Below, in pieces: positions 22,161-32,811 of a DNA stretch of 64,000 bases. The notes beneath the pieces are model-generated. The model saw nothing but the letters and a program-made list of their open reading frames with translations, was not told the DNA's origin and searched no databases. Made by a program: the position numbers and the translations under genes. The stretch lies in contig JAFISE010000069.1 of NCBI GenBank assembly GCA_022560025.1, forward strand, positions 1-64,000, given 5' to 3'. The DNA comes from Stagonosporopsis chrysanthemi (lineage: Eukaryota; Ascomycota; Dothideomycetes; Pleosporales; Didymellaceae). Every line of letters begins with the position of its first letter. Within the stretch, counting starts at the first letter, position 1.

Positions 22161-22795
22161 CTATTCAAGCGCACGCCCTCGTCCAGCTACCCGACCCATG
22201 ATCCGAGACATAAGATCTGGGTCGACTTTGGACCCATGAGCGATAGCGAGACGCATGAACATGTCAAAATTCCGCCTTTCAAAAAGATGTACTCCCTCAG
22301 AACAGGAACCAAGAGTATCGTGGACGAAGCTGCTGATATCAGGCTCGACGATTCTAAAGCTTTTACGTTGACTAGCGAGCTGTGCAGCCACGTCAAAGGG
22401 TCGACAATTCCAAATGTGAAGACTCTTGGCCCTCGACACACAGCAGAGAGTGCATTTTGCAAAGATTCTCTCTTGGGCCAGCGCTGGTCCGGACCGTTGG
22501 TAGCCGCCCGCTGCGAGAAAGTTGCCTGACACTTTGCGGAGGAGATGGGTAAGAAGAGTCAGCATCTTGCGGTCACGTTGTCCTTCTGCGTCTGCCTGGT
22601 CGTAGATTAGGTCAATCAAGTCAAAGAGGTTTTGTTGGCTTGTGCCAATAGCAGCGAGTATGAACTAGATTGTCCAAGCAACGTCCTGGTCGGTGCAGTC
22701 AGTGGGGAGAGCTTTTAAAAGCTGTTTCACACCGAAGATGAAGACTTCGTTCGGCATCTGGCCAGAAATGGTCGCGCAAGCTATTTTTCGATGTT
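22161..22795 (-). pseudogene. Possible decayed gene fragment, unknown family
   Basis: A minus-strand frame is open from about 22795 to 22161 except for one in-frame TAG at 22665-22667. The translation around the stop is protein-like, with helical hydrophobic periodicity (VAWTI, then stop, then FILAAIGTSQQNLFDL and TLLTHLLRKVSGNFL). No start codon, splice pattern or family could be assigned. It could be a gene remnant with a nonsense mutation, part of an unrecognised spliced gene, or chance. Confidence 0.28.
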
Positions 22796-23253
22796 ACACC
22801 GAGGATGGATCGGGAAGGCTTCAAATGCGGCAGGCAGCAGAGAGCAGTTTAAGCATCGAAAGGGGTTAAAACGATTGAAGGCAAGCTGTGAACATGTCCG
22901 CGATTACGGTATCCGTCACCCAATGTCGTGACTGTGCGTCATTCAATCAACACCCAAACCTTTTGATCCTTCATCCTAGATGCATAGTCTTCTAAACACC
23001 ACTATACCCGTACATTTTCCATACTTTTTCACCGCCCCCGCAACAGCCTCAACGTCTCTCCGACCTGGTCTACCACGACCGACGGCAAAGGCAGTCAGCT
23101 GTCGCCTATCAGTCGAGTCTTAGTCTGGGAAGAGAGCATGTTGCGCAGTCACGTAGACGTCCTTCACTGCGCAACACGTGTCCATGCGTTCGAGGTCTCC
23201 GCCAACAGAGTTCGATAGCTCTTCGTGTACAATTATCTTACATATTCATGCAC
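22796..23253. other. 3' flank of the sterol reductase gene
   Basis: No supported gene. It should contain the 3' untranslated region of the sterol reductase transcript. A short (CCA)n run at about 23257-23271 crosses that gene's stop region. Confidence 0.35.
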
Positions 23254-24780
23254 CTACCACCACCACCACCATCTCCTTGAAGCGCCTAGCCTTTTCCACT
23301 TCCATGTTGAGTTACGGTGAATCATGTAGTCCTTGCTCTGGATGCTCTTGTGGATGCCCCAGAAGCCGCCCAGTGGCCAAATGTTCTTCAGTCGCATGCC
23401 CCAGTCCTTCTGCACCATGTTTGTGTACTTCTCAATATCGACATGCACCTTGTCGTGAACGTCTGGCAGGCCGCCGGCGTTGTACTTCGTCCGCAGGTTC
23501 TGGTGCCATTGACGATCAAACTGTGACCAGAATTCGTCCTTGCTGTAGTAGGTGTGCGCGTACAGCCACTTCATGCCGCCCATCTCGCCCAATGTCTTCT
23601 CGAGCGCGCGATTCTTGCTGAGGTACTCCTGCGGCTCCTGCGGTCCAAAGCCCCACAGCCCGATGTTGAGCATTTGCGTGTCCGCCAGCTCGCCTTTGGT
23701 GTGTGGGTGCATCGTTGGCTGCTCGCTCTGCTTCAATGGACAGAGCCAGATCGGCCAGATGTCGAACTCCTTCTCGGTATAATCGATGAACTTCTCGGCA
23801 TTGGGGTAAGGTAGGGCCATGTCCTGTACGATGTACCGTGTCGCGATTCCACTTGCGTGCAGAGCTCGATACAACATGCGCGTGTGTAGGAAGTCATCCA
23901 GAAACCAGCGAGTGAACTTGTTAAAAGGGAATTTCATGTAGCTGAACGCAGATCGCCCAACCCAGAAGCCGCCGCGATCGTAACGAAACATGTACTCGGC
24001 CAACGGAATGTACTCAACGACAGGATCATTGGACTTGCGCGTTACTTCTTCGACATGCAAATAGAACCAGGGATCGAGAGCGTGAGAAAAAGTCTGGGGC
24101 TTCATGTTCGGTGGCAGGTGGTCAGTCATCTCGCCAGTGACGATAGCGCCGTGATCTTTGGAGAATAAAATGCCGTCGACATAGTCGTTCTTTTCGCCTT
24201 TCTCGCCCTCGGTGTGTTCACGAACCTCTTTGACAGCCTGCGCTATGCTTCGGGTCGGGTAGTAGGTCGTCTTCACGTATTTCTTTGCTTCTATGAGTCG
24301 GAGATTGACCAGTGTGGTGACTCCAAGCGTTCCAACCGCGCCGGCAGCTCCACGAAACAGATCTGCGTTCTCCTTCTCGGATGCTTTGACGATCTCTCCG
24401 TCGGCCATGACCATCTCGACCTCGTTGATTGTTCTGTCAAAGAAACCAAACTTGAAACTACTGCTTTCACCAGCAGTACCAGTGTATCCTCCTCCGACGG
24501 TTATACCAGGGAACTCCATCACAACTGGCGGAACCAGTCCATGTGGAAAAGTGGCTTCCACAAGCCTGTCCATTGGTACATTTGGCTCTACAAGAGCCGT
24601 GCGCGTCGTTCTATCGACTTTGATGACATTTCTCAAGCCGCTGATATCAACAACGCGCTTCTTAAGGTTCGGACGCGTGGAGTTTGTTGAGCCATGTGAT
24701 ATTCTGAAAGGCTCCTTGCGCGCGAAGTAATCTTTCACCTTCGAGGCGACTTGCGCAACAATGCGCTGATGGCGATCCAT
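23254..24780 (-). CDS. Delta(24)-sterol reductase, FAD-dependent (DHCR24/DWF1 family)
   Basis: Single-exon 508-aa protein from ATG 24780. It should reduce the C24 double bond of sterol side chains using FAD and NADPH. The N-terminal half is a PCMH-type FAD-binding domain (FRISHGSTNSTR, RTALVEPNVPMDRLVEATFPHGLVPPVVMEF in pieces, then TVGGGYTGTAGESSS). The C-terminal half has the family's long aromatic-rich segments (YDRGGFWVGR, FDIWPIWLCPL). The first 30 residues show no clear membrane anchor, unlike plant and animal members. The protein ends in five tryptophans encoded by a (TGG)5 run directly before TAG, which looks like microsatellite growth into the last codons. It is divergent from the GH20 gene. 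Confidence 0.85.
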   Translation of the reverse strand: MDRHQRIVAQVASKVKDYFARKEPFRISHGSTNSTRPNLKKRVVDISGLRNVIKVDRTTRTALVEPNVPMDRLVEATFPHGLVPPVVMEFPGITVGGGYTGTAGESSSFKFGFFDRTINEVEMVMADGEIVKASEKENADLFRGAAGAVGTLGVTTLVNLRLIEAKKYVKTTYYPTRSIAQAVKEVREHTEGEKGEKNDYVDGILFSKDHGAIVTGEMTDHLPPNMKPQTFSHALDPWFYLHVEEVTRKSNDPVVEYIPLAEYMFRYDRGGFWVGRSAFSYMKFPFNKFTRWFLDDFLHTRMLYRALHASGIATRYIVQDMALPYPNAEKFIDYTEKEFDIWPIWLCPLKQSEQPTMHPHTKGELADTQMLNIGLWGFGPQEPQEYLSKNRALEKTLGEMGGMKWLYAHTYYSKDEFWSQFDRQWHQNLRTKYNAGGLPDVHDKVHVDIEKYTNMVQKDWGMRLKNIWPLGGFWGIHKSIQSKDYMIHRNSTWKWKRLGASRRWWWWW

Positions 24781-25409
24781 CACGGACAATGAAAACAAAT
24801 GAAAGACTCCAGCAAATGCAAATGCCTTCTATTGATACATCATGCTACACACTCGTGATGTCGAGAGCGAAGATCCGATGTTTCAGCTTTTCTGCGGCGG
24901 CGCACTAGTCTATTCTTGTGCTTAGTGTTGGAGTTCTCCCTTGCCCTTTTGAGAGCACCTATCTCGTTGCATCAACGCCATTCCCACAGGCCATCCATCC
25001 ACCTTGATTATTGATAGCTATCCGAAGCTTTGACTCAATGGAAGGCTGCCTCTGTGGGGATGCTGGATGAGTGGTCTGCTTCAGTGATGTTGAAGATCGG
25101 CTGGACCCTGAAGTCCGGTTGCCTCGCTTGTCGGCCGCCATGCAGTTTCGCGCAAAGGGTTTCCAGACGCCACATCTCGCGACTGGCTGCTTGCTCGTGG
25201 GACTCCCTCGTGTGTCACTGCATAGGCTGTTGTGGACGTGATATTGTACCGAGAATTGTGGGGCAGACGTGCGGGGATATATCGAATGACAGCGGTTATC
25301 AGGCCTGCAGTCAAGCCTGACGATCCCTTGGGACTGCGCTGCATGCCTTTTAAGTAATGCGAAGCTGCTGCCCGAATGCGCAGATATCGTCTCCGAGGCC
25401 CCACGCAGC
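24781..25409. promoter_or_regulatory. Bidirectional promoter region, sterol reductase / hexosaminidase
   Basis: 629 bp between two divergent start codons. A minus-strand frame crosses it but has no recognisable content. No specific operator can be named. Confidence 0.4.
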
Positions 25410-27758
25410 ATGATATTACGGACGTTGGCAGTACTTGCTGGGACTGCTGTTGCTCTGCAGCCATTACCGCCAGTCCAATGGACGAACACGAGTGCTTTGT
25501 CGAGCGGCTTCAACGGCTTCACGACCCGGAACGCGTCCAAAATCATCTACATCAAGAGCTCTTGGGCCGATACCTCAGATACCAAGGGTCTCACTCTCAT
25601 ACCTCCCACCGCGTTGCAGTTCGCGGAAACGTTCCGACAAGACCTCTCCAATTGGACGACTGCTAATTGGACGCTTCAGCGAGTCGACCAATTTCCTGAG
25701 GACGCACAAGGTGTTCTTCTAGGTCCGTTCAGAGGATCTGAGGATGGAGTTCTTTACGAGAATGGCGAACAGACTGAGGAGGGTTACGAGATTGAGATCA
25801 CGAACAGTTCTGTTTACATTGGCGGGACCGGCGCCCGGGGCATGTTCTGGGGCACAAGGACGGTATTGCAGCAAGCGTTGATCGCCAACGGATCTGCTTT
25901 GCCCGCGGGCCGCACAATTGATGCACCGGCGTACTCGACACGCGGGTACATGCTTGACGCGGGTCGTAAGTGGTATGCACCAGAGTTTCTGAAGGAGTTG
26001 TGCACTTACGCGTCTTTCTTCAAGATCTCCGAGTTCCACTACCACAGCAGTGACAACGCACCGTTGAACAGAGGCCGCAACGAGACATGGAACAAGGTGT
26101 TTTCGCATTTTTCGCTCTACCCAGAGCAGAACACGGAGCTGCAGGGCATCATCGAACGCAAGAACGAGTCATTGTCGCGAGCCGAGTTTGAGGATTTCCA
26201 GAACCACTGCGCGCAACGAGGTGTGACAGTCGTACCGGAGATTGAGGCCCCAGGGCATGCTCTTGCCATTACGAAGTGGAAGCCGGAGCTCGCCCTCGCG
26301 AAGAAGGATCTGTTGAACTTGACTCATCCTGATGCCATACCCACGGTGACAGCCATCTGGAGCGAGTTTTTGCCCTGGTTCCAGACCAAGGAAGTTCACA
26401 TCGGTGCAGATGAGTACGACCCGGAGCTCGCAGACGATTACATCAACTTCGTGAACGAGATGTCTGAGTTCATCAATGCCACCTCTGGCAAGAGGATCAG
26501 GATCTGGGGCACTCACGAGCCTTCTGGGAACCTCACGATCTCCAAGGACGTCATTGTCCAACACTGGCAGTACGGGCAGTCCGACCCAGTACAGCTACAG
26601 AACGACGGATACGATCTCATCAACTCGGAAGACTGGTGGGCGTACATGAGCCTGAAAAACGACCACACGCCCATACTTCCGGCCCCATATCCGCAGTTCT
26701 ACAACACCAGCAGGACTCTGAACTTTGCGGATGAGCCCGGTTGGCAGTGGGATCCGTCACTCTTCAACCCCGTCAACACAACAGAGCAGCTCGAACCCGG
26801 CGCTAGAGGCAACAGGGGGGCCATCCTCGCTGCCTGGAACGACAACGGCCCTGACGCAACGACGCAGCTCGAAGCCTACTACGCCATGCGCGAGGGTATT
26901 CCAGTCATGGCTGCGCGTGCCTGGGCGGGCAGAAGGGGCGTCAACATCACAACCGCAGACACGGACGCAACGATCCGCTTCCTGGCCGCCAACGCCCCAG
27001 GCCAGAACCTCGACCGGCGACCGCCCTCGCTGCGCACCACCTCGCACACCACCACCAGCACCAGCACGCGCCCCGTCCTCGCCTGGAACCAGCGCGACGG
27101 CCAGATGACCCAGACATTCAGCAAAGGCTCCTTCGGGCCCCCTTACACCCTAAGTCTAAACGTCACCTCCGCCTTCGCCCTCACCGGCCCTGACACCTCC
27201 CTGGCCCTCATATCCATCCCCACCAACCCCTCCTCCAACACCTCCATCTCCACCCTCCTCTTCACCACCTCCGACGCCCTCCCCTACCCCCTCCGCCACA
27301 TCTCCCCCACCGCCTACGACCCCGACCCCGCCCACCCAGGCCGCATCTGGACCAACGCCACGACCTCCACCCACGCCCGCGTGCCCATCCCCCTCCCCGC
27401 GCGTCTGCGCATCGAAACAGACGTCCGCAACGGCAGCCGCGTGTGGATCGACGGGCGGTTCGCGGGCCGCTTCGAGGTGTTCGTGTATGGTGGGCGCAAT
27501 ACGGTGGCCAGCTGGAGTCAGATGGCTTTTGTGGCGCCCCTGGATGGGGTGGAGGGCGGGGTTGTGGGGGTCAGGTTGGAGGAGGGGGTGGGGTTGTATG
27601 GTGATGGTGTGGGGGAAGGGGGGGAGGGGGCGCCGGGGCTGCCGGTGCCGAGTGTGGCGGGGAGGAGCAGGGGAAGGGGGGTGAGTGGTTTGTTGGGGGC
27701 GGTTGTCGGGGCGGTTGTGGGGTGGATGGTTTGCGTGAGCGCGATGTCGGGTTCGTGA
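25410..27758 (+). CDS. GH20 beta-N-acetylhexosaminidase-like enzyme, secreted, probably GPI-anchored
   Basis: Single-exon 782-aa protein. A signal peptide covers residues 1-16 (LRTLAVLAGTAVA). A chitobiase-like alpha/beta domain (about 40-170) precedes the GH20 barrel, which begins with RGYMLDAGRKW (178-188). HIGADEY holds the catalytic Asp334-Glu335 pair; the mechanism uses the substrate N-acetyl group. Other barrel features are FHYHSSDN (about 209) and VVPEIEAPGHA (about 274-284). There are many N-glycosylation sites. The C-terminal 250 residues are Ser/Thr/Pro-rich and end in a hydrophobic stretch (LLGAVVGAVVGWMVCVSAM), which looks like a GPI-attachment signal. Likely role is release of GlcNAc from chitin or glycans at the cell surface. 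It is longer than typical fungal enzymes, and its 3' part has extreme base composition. Confidence 0.88.
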   Translation: MILRTLAVLAGTAVALQPLPPVQWTNTSALSSGFNGFTTRNASKIIYIKSSWADTSDTKGLTLIPPTALQFAETFRQDLSNWTTANWTLQRVDQFPEDAQGVLLGPFRGSEDGVLYENGEQTEEGYEIEITNSSVYIGGTGARGMFWGTRTVLQQALIANGSALPAGRTIDAPAYSTRGYMLDAGRKWYAPEFLKELCTYASFFKISEFHYHSSDNAPLNRGRNETWNKVFSHFSLYPEQNTELQGIIERKNESLSRAEFEDFQNHCAQRGVTVVPEIEAPGHALAITKWKPELALAKKDLLNLTHPDAIPTVTAIWSEFLPWFQTKEVHIGADEYDPELADDYINFVNEMSEFINATSGKRIRIWGTHEPSGNLTISKDVIVQHWQYGQSDPVQLQNDGYDLINSEDWWAYMSLKNDHTPILPAPYPQFYNTSRTLNFADEPGWQWDPSLFNPVNTTEQLEPGARGNRGAILAAWNDNGPDATTQLEAYYAMREGIPVMAARAWAGRRGVNITTADTDATIRFLAANAPGQNLDRRPPSLRTTSHTTTSTSTRPVLAWNQRDGQMTQTFSKGSFGPPYTLSLNVTSAFALTGPDTSLALISIPTNPSSNTSISTLLFTTSDALPYPLRHISPTAYDPDPAHPGRIWTNATTSTHARVPIPLPARLRIETDVRNGSRVWIDGRFAGRFEVFVYGGRNTVASWSQMAFVAPLDGVEGGVVGVRLEEGVGLYGDGVGEGGEGAPGLPVPSVAGRSRGRGVSGLLGAVVGAVVGWMVCVSAMSGS

Positions 27759-27759
27759 T

Positions 27760-27781
27760 GGGGGGGGGGGGGGGGGGGGGG
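27760..27781. repeat. Poly-G run of 22
   Basis: Twenty-two consecutive G residues begin within two bases of the hexosaminidase stop codon, at the end of a roughly 250-bp G-rich stretch. It may be real, or a length-uncertain sequencing/assembly homopolymer. Confidence 0.85.
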
Positions 27782-28372
27782 TTTCTTTTTTCCAATGCAT
27801 GGATTTAGATGGCGAGATTGTGATTGAGGCGCGGTGGTCTTTCTAGGATTGTTGTCCTACGATAACAGTGCTTTTTTTCCTCCCTCGGGCGAGGAGCGAA
27901 TACGCACTCGCTGTTAAGCTGAGGGCTGCTTACAGCCCATCCAGTGAACAGGACATCATGACATTGAGATGCAGTACGGTGAAGAAGGCTCCATCCCCAC
28001 GTCTTTCATTCAGCTTTGACGTCCTCTACTCTCAACATCCCCCACAAACCCAGCTTTCCCGACGCCAAGAACCTTTCAATTGCCACTCTGCTACTCAACG
28101 CCACGAAATGCGTCCAGCTAATAGGGTCAGCCTCGCACGGGGGCACTCACGCGCCACAAGCTGGAGGGTGACTTGTGGTGTGAACTGATGGCAGCACTGC
28201 CTTGGCATCTGTAGACGAAGAAGGCTGTGAAAAGACTGGCGGATATGTATAGATCCACCCGGACACAATAGCCACTTGTTCCGGATCCAGGAGCACACGG
28301 CTCCGCTCCCAGATATCTGCATACATATGTACATGCTCAGGTCTCTACAAGTCGCTTCGCTAGCACATTCGT
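27782..28372. other. Convergent intergenic region
   Basis: About 590 bp between the stops of the hexosaminidase (plus) and the decarboxylase (minus). It should contain both 3' untranslated regions. No gene is supported. Confidence 0.4.
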
Positions 28373-30003
28373 TCACTTGCTCCCCCCACCCCCCGTTTCT
28401 CTCTCCTCCTCAGCCGCCTGCACCAGCCGCTCAAACACCATCGTCAGATACTTCTCCGCCGCCGCCGTATTCGCACTCACAATGCGAATGATATACCGCC
28501 CGCACACGACCGAACTGCTGATGTAAAACTCCCCCTGGCTGTTGATCGCCTCGTACACCCGCTTCGTCGCCGCGTTCACCTCCTCGCCCCACTGCGCCTC
28601 GGCACTGGGCGTGAAGTCGCCCGTCCACGCCTCATGGCGGGGATTCGGCGCGTCGGCGCGGCCGCCGCTGGACGCCGGCACGCGGGGCAGAACCTGGAGC
28701 GTGGTGAGGCCGAAGGCGGCATCGGTGGCGACGGCGAAGAGATCCGGGCGGGATTTGATCTTAGCCGCGAAGGCCTCGCCCAGCTGGATGTGGTTGCGGA
28801 TGAAGGCGCGCAGACCCCGTGCGCCGTACGAGCGCAGCACGAACCAGACTTTCAGGCTGCGGAAGCGGCGGCCCAGCGGGATCTGCCAGTCGCGATAGTC
28901 GGTGACGAGGCCGGACTCGGTGTAGGTGTTGCGCAGGTACGAGGGGGTGATGGAGAAGGTGTCGATGAGGTCTGCGCGGCGCTTGATGTAGAAGGCGCTG
29001 CAGTCGAAGTTGACGAGCAGCCACTTGTGCAGGTTGAAGTTGAACGAGTCGAAGGCTGCGAGCGGGCCGCACAGGTGCTGGTACTCTGGGCACACGAGCG
29101 CGGACCCGGCGTACGCGGCGTCGACGTGGATCCAGAGGTCTGGGTAGTCTTTTGCGAGGGCGGCGATGCCGGCGAGGTCGTCGATGGCGCAGGTTGCGGT
29201 GCTGCCGAGCGTGGCGGTGAAGTAGAAAGGGGTAAGGCCTTTGGCTTCGCATTCCTGGATTGTCTTGCGGAGCGACGCGGCAGAGACGCTGTAGTTGTTG
29301 TCTGCGGGAGCGGAGACTGTGCGGAAGCGGGTGCCAGCGATGATGGCGGCTTTCTGGGTGGAAGAGTGTGCGTGTTCCGAGCCCATTGCTACCAGCTTGC
29401 CCCGCAGGTCGGCTGCAGCATCCAGCTTCTCCTCGCCTTCGGGCATATCCTTGAGCTTTCTGCGGATGATGCGCTCGCGCGCAGCAACCATGGCCGTGAC
29501 AATCACCTCGCTCGCCGTGCCCTGGATAATTCCACCCCCTTCACCGTGACTCAAAAACGCCTTGGGCAGGCCGATCAGCTTCGCAACCCAGTCCATAATC
29601 ACCGTCTCCAACTCTGTGATAGCAGGCGAGCAAATCCAGTTGAACGCCGCAGCATTGAACGCGCCAGAATACATATCGCCCAGCATAGCCGGAAACGATG
29701 AGTTGCACGGGAAGAACGCCATAAACTTGGGAGACTGCCAGTGCGTCAAGCCCGGCATGATGACACGGTCGATATCCGACTGGATCGTCTCCCATGATTC
29801 GCCTTCCTCTGGGGCCGCGTCCGGGATCAGAGGGCGCAAGTAGCCTGGGGAAACGGAAGGCAGGACGGGCTTGTCGGCGATGTTGTCGTAGTATGTTGCG
29901 ACTGTCTGGTCAGCTGACTGCGTGTGTGTGAGTAAGCAGATTAGGGGGACGCACTCTCGTCAATGGCTCCTTTGGCCGCGTCGCGAAACTGCTGCGAGTC
30001 CAT
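28373..30003 (-). CDS. Aromatic-L-amino-acid decarboxylase-like PLP enzyme (group II)
   Basis: Two exons, 29955-30003 and 28373-29913, 529 aa. The 41-bp intron uses GTGCGT and the second of two AG pairs; this rebuilds a typical N-terminus ending in SVSPGYLRPLIP. The family signature NFNLHKWLLVNFDCSA contains the PLP lysine. Other features are HWQSPKFMAFFPCNSSFPAMLGD near the N-terminus (in two pieces), SEHAHSSTQKAA, and the WIHVDAAYAGSA strand, whose Asp binds the pyridine nitrogen. It should decarboxylate tryptophan, tyrosine, DOPA or a related amino acid to the amine in the cytosol; the substrate cannot be read. The C-terminus is a Gly/Glu-rich tail. Confidence 0.87.
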
Positions 30004-30961
30004 GGCGGGGTATGGAGAAAGGAATGATGTGGATAGCCAATTGGAGTTGTACAAGATGGGAAACTGTCCTCCTTCTATGCTCTATAAGGATATTCGGACA
30101 GCCCTAGCTGATCAAGTTTAGGGCGCAGAAGTGTCAAATTCGATGCATTGTAGTCGTCCGGAATGCCAACCTGGGAGGTTCCGATTCCGCGAAACTGACG
30201 GCGCGTTGCCTCATGCAGTGGATACTTTACCTTACACAGACTAGTGTTTGTCGAAATACACGAGCGTGTGCCGCGGGAGTGACAAGCTTCTAGAAGCTTG
30301 TACATGGTACACATATTAGTACCTAGCCGACGATGAATCAGATACTTTCGCACGGCCCAGCTTGACTTGTCTTTCGCACAACACTCTCCACCTGACCTAT
30401 AGCACAGAGAGTCTACGAGCAAGTCTACACCGTACCTGCTTCTAGGAATTCTTCTGTAATGCGATGTACATGACGCCCGCCAATCGCCCTCCTCTCGGAG
30501 ACACACCATGATCTGCGATGAAGACTGCAGCATACCAGCTGTGTCAAAGCCAAGTAGGTACTCTGCTACACCCTAGTTTCTCACCACTCGCCGCAACATG
30601 CAAACATTACGAAAAAGCAAACCACTCCAATGTCCACGGTTCAAGGTAGTAATGCATGCATTCGCCACGTGTATCGCCGCCGCTACTACAAAAGAATCTA
30701 TCATATCATTTCGGTTCGACCCGAGGCAAGAAAACCCGTTAGAACGCCCTAGCTGCAATTCCAAAGACGATTCCGGTCGGCCCAGTACAGTATTACAGTT
30801 GCTACAATACATTCGGTTTGGGGGAGAAGGGGTCGTTTTGCTGGGGGAGGAGGAGGAGGAGGTGGTGGTGGTGGTATATAGATAATGTGGAACTTTTCTC
30901 TCTTCCCATCGGGATCGTGTCTCTTGGGTGATGAAAGGAGGGGGAAGGGCAGGCAAGGAGC
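30004..30961. other. Intergenic region with small purine-rich microsatellite
   Basis: About 960 bp between the decarboxylase start and the NADH dehydrogenase stop, both on the minus strand. Positions about 30839-30876 carry (GGA)n/(GGT)n repeats. A minus-strand frame of about 127 codons over this tract is low-complexity and probably lies in the NADH dehydrogenase 3' untranslated region. Confidence 0.4.
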
Positions 30962-32811
30962 TTAGACGCGCGAGACGTCACGGCCAAAGACCTTGGCCTT
31001 GACCCAGTCCATCAGCACAAGGATCCTGTTGCGGGTGCTGAAGCACATGCTGAGGTAGGCGGAGCGCCAGAAGAAGTAGGTGATGGTGCCGCCGGACGCA
31101 ATGTTGCCAGAGAACCACGAGATGTCGGCGACGGCCTTCTCGGAGCCGATGTAGGCCAGCGAGCCCTGGTGGGAGTACTCGAAGGGGTTGACGGCGCGCA
31201 TGCGCCTCAGGCGCTTCTGCAGCTCCTTGATCTCGTCGAAGGCGCGGTTGCGCTCGTCGCCGTTCTTGGCGCGCTCCTGCACGTCAGAGAGCTCGGCCAG
31301 CTTGGTCTCGATCTCCTCCGACTTGGCCATCTGGTTGAACATGCGGGCGAGGAAAGCACCCTCCTGGGCGGCAACCTGGGCGGTGGGGGCGTAGTTGGCG
31401 ACAGCGCAGTCACCGACGGCCCAGACGTTTTCGGTGCCCTTGACAACAAGGTACTCGTTGACGGCGAGACCACGGCGGGAGTCCTTCTGGGCGGGGATCT
31501 GGTTGATCAGGTCCTTGACGAGCGGTCGCATGGCGTTACCAGTGGCCCAGACGAGCAGACCGTAGGGGATCCTCTCGAGCTGCTTCTTGCCGTCAGGGCC
31601 AGTCGATTCGGCCTCGATGTACTTGTCTGTGACGTTCTTGACCATGGTCTTTGTGCGGATGTCGATGGTCTCCTCCTTGAACGTCTTCTCGGTGTAGTCA
31701 ATCAGCTGCTTGGAGAACATGGGCAGGACGTTGGGCAGGGCCTCGACGAGGGTGACGTGGAACTTCTCCTGGATCTCGGGGATCCACTTCTTCAGGTCGG
31801 AGTGGAAGAAGTCCTGGAGCTCACCGGCAAACTCGACACCGGTGGGGCCTCCGCCAACGACGACCATGTGCAGCAGGCGCTGGCGCTCCAGCTCAGACTG
31901 GTCCTTGAAGGTGGCGGTCTCGCAGCAGTCCATGATGCGGTTGCGGATGGCCTGGGCATCGCCGACCTCCTTCAGGAAGAGCGCATGCTCGCGGACACCG
32001 GGGATTCCTAGAATTGGTTCGTCAGCCATGTCGCGTGCCAAGCTCAGACTCGTCTATGACGCACCGAAAGTCGCGTTCTCGGCGCCGACACCCACGACGA
32101 GCATGTCGAAGGGAATCTGGGTCTGCGAGACGTCGCCCTTGATGGGCGACTCGTCGTTGATGTAGATGACGCGCTTCTCGTAGTCGATCTTGGTGGCCTC
32201 GGCCTCATAGTACTTGACGGCGGCCTTCTTGTGGCGCAGGAAGTTGCGGATGGGCTCCATGATGGAGCGGTGCTCGATGGTGCCGACGGTGCACGAGGGC
32301 AGCAGCGGGGTGAAGAGGAAGTAGTTGCGCGGCGAGACGACGATGACGTTGTAGTTCTCCGTGTCGAGCTTCTTGAGCAGCGAGACGGAGCCCCAGCCGG
32401 TGCCTGCGCGGAGTGTCAGCGGTCGAGGTGCCCAGCGGACGGGGCAATGGCGGGCGACGCACCCAGGACGACGAGCGTCTTCTTCGCCGGATCCGGCGGC
32501 GGCTGGTCGACGGGGTTGCGCGACTCGTAGATGCTGTAGCCGACGTATGCGAGGCCTGCGACGGCCGACACCCAGGTGAGGCGCCATGTCCAGCGCAGCA
32601 CGCGGAAGCCGCCCTTCTTGACCTGCTGCTTGTCGGGCGTCAGGCCGCTCTGCTGGCGGACGCTCTGGCGCAGCGCGAGCTGGGCCTGCACGGGACGCGG
32701 CGTCCAGCGCGCGCGGCTGGCAATGGCAAGCAGCGACGGGCGCTGTGTGGAAAAGGCGCGGGCCTGCGCGGCAAGGTTCGCGGCGGCGACGGGCCGCATG
32801 ATGGGAGCCAT
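30962..32811 (-). CDS. NDE1: Alternative (type II) mitochondrial NADH dehydrogenase
   Basis: Three exons, 32463-32811, 32065-32403 and 30962-32007, joined across 59- and 57-bp introns (GTGCGT...CAG, GTGCGT...TAG), 577 aa. It oxidises NADH and passes electrons to ubiquinone without pumping protons. The N-terminus is a mitochondrial presequence (Arg/Ala/Ser-rich, no acid for about 55 residues) and is followed by a membrane segment at about 80-95 (WVSAVAGLAYVGYSIY), the layout of external Nde enzymes. The FAD motif is VVLGTGWGSVSLLKKL and the NADH motif VVVGGGPTGVEFAGEL; WAVGDCA is the second FAD contact. No EF-hand is visible. The symbol follows the yeast homologue; internal against external orientation is inferred. 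Confidence 0.9.

Noticed and set aside
24959..25546. 195-codon minus-strand frame between sterol reductase and hexosaminidase
   Set aside because: Overlaps the signal peptide region of the GH20 gene and has no recognisable content; better explained as promoter.
28634..29701. 355-codon plus-strand frame opposite the decarboxylase
   Set aside because: Shadow of a clear PLP-enzyme gene, low-complexity Val/Glu/Gly content.
30075..30533. 152-codon minus-strand frame upstream of the decarboxylase
   Set aside because: No conserved motif; composition like neighbouring intergenic DNA.
31169..32011. 280-codon plus-strand frame opposite the NADH dehydrogenase
   Set aside because: Shadow frame with Leu/Val/Gly bias; the minus strand carries the conserved enzyme.
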